Source: Streptomyces mangrovi (lineage in GTDB: Bacteria > Actinomycetota > Actinomycetes > Streptomycetales > Streptomycetaceae). Taken from it: a stretch of 64,000 nt of DNA. The stretch lies in contig NZ_FOSG01000020.1 of NCBI RefSeq assembly GCF_900114215.1, forward strand, positions 1 through 64,000, in the 5' to 3' direction. The notes beneath the pieces were generated by a model. It saw nothing but the letters and a program-made list of their open reading frames with translations, was not told the DNA's origin and searched no databases. Shown in pieces: positions 63,602 through 64,000 of the stretch (within the stretch, counting starts at the first letter, position 1; every line of letters begins with the position of its first letter). Made by a program: the position numbers and the translations under genes.

Positions 63602-64000
63602 ATGGACACCAGGCGTCTGCTCCGTACCGGTGGCGTCGCGTTCGCGACGGCCGCGCTGTTGCTGTCGGGCTGCTCCGGTTCGGACGATCCGGAACCCGAG
63701 CGCGGCTCCGAGCCCTCCCGTTCGTCGTCACGCCCTTCGGACGACCGCGCGGTGAACCCGGCCAAGCCGCTCCAGCCGCTGCCCGAGGCGATCCCGGCGA
63801 ACCTCGAACCGTACTACGAGCAGAAGCTGAGCTGGAAGAAGTGCGGCGTCTCCGGCTTCCAGTGCGCCGAGCTGAAGGTGCCGCTGGACTACGCCGCGCC
63901 GAAGAAGTCCGAGGACCTGAAACTCGCCGTCACCCGCAAGAAGGCCTCCGGCCCCGGAAAGCGGCTGGGCACCCTGCACGTCAACCCGGGAGGCCCGGGC
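63602..64000 (+). CDS. Secreted tripeptidyl aminopeptidase-like hydrolase, 3' end outside the window
   Basis: 133 residues visible. The signal peptide (MDTRRLLRTGGVAFATAALLLSGC) has a lipobox. After a Ser/Pro linker the sequence WKKCGVSGFQCAELKVPLDYAAPKKSEDLKLAVTRKKASGPGKRLGTLHVNPGGPG matches the start of the SlpD/E- and Tap-type alpha/beta-hydrolase peptidases, where NPGGPG is the oxyanion turn. TACGCT lies 8 nt before the ATG. The catalytic Ser lies outside. Confidence 0.88.
   Translation, partial: MDTRRLLRTGGVAFATAALLLSGCSGSDDPEPERGSEPSRSSSRPSDDRAVNPAKPLQPLPEAIPANLEPYYEQKLSWKKCGVSGFQCAELKVPLDYAAPKKSEDLKLAVTRKKASGPGKRLGTLHVNPGGPG

Overview
This window looks like the chromosome core of a Streptomyces or close relative. 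GC content is very high, many genes start with GTG or TTG, and many neighbours overlap by ATGA or GTGA. It carries actinobacterial hallmark genes: a conservon, wblA, bldG, a K+-independent H+-pyrophosphatase, a lysine-tailed topA, and a helicase/Tad-secretion neighbourhood. From memory, the order from about 15.8 kb to the right edge follows S. coelicolor roughly from SCO358x down to SCO354x; I could not verify this here.

Left, 0-15.6 kb (variable). It opens with the tail of an unknown gene and a lipoprotein gene. A five-gene conservon follows: sensor kinase, roadblock protein, DUF742 protein, small GTPase and a CYP157-like P450 with a broken ExxR motif. A convergent canonical P450 faces it. 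Next come a one-TM XRE/DUF2690 regulator, a small secreted I36-like protein, a lipoprotein and a polytopic membrane protein. A compact accessory block holds a small winged-helix-like protein, a QatB-like/QatC-like pair without the ATPase and nuclease of the known Qat defence system, and a VapBC toxin-antitoxin pair. A vapB fragment lies 4.3 kb to the left of the intact copy. tRNA-Pro(CGG) closes this section.

Middle, 15.8-39 kb (core). Metallophosphoesterase, YqeY-like protein, class A penicillin-binding protein, wblA, two ArsA-like ATPases, DUF4177 protein, RidA, two Nudix hydrolases, an MBL hydrolase, a Crp-family regulator, endonuclease III, a MarP-like membrane protease, an alpha/beta hydrolase with a holin-like membrane protein, acetyl-CoA synthetase, a deacetylase-like lipoprotein, a CooC/ParA-like ATPase, a degenerate Fic protein, a probable 6S RNA and a HAD phosphatase.

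Right, 39-64 kb. The septum-site/Tad pilus cluster (ssd-tadA-tadB-tadC-pilin-TadE-TadE-like) converges on a DEAD/DEAH helicase. Then come bldG with its partner anti-sigma factor, hppA, a lipoprotein, a methyltransferase, TM2 and DUF2752 membrane proteins, topA, a membrane-anchored thymidylate kinase fusion, the DNA polymerase III delta-prime subunit, and the start of a secreted peptidase.

At least eight genes have a TANNNT -10 element only 6-8 nt before the start codon, which implies leaderless mRNAs. A 15-codon leaderless upstream ORF overlaps the nth start. TTA (bldA-type) codons occur near the 5' ends of cvnA and of the membrane-protein gene at 10.5 kb. Strong GC-rich hairpins mark most convergent junctions.
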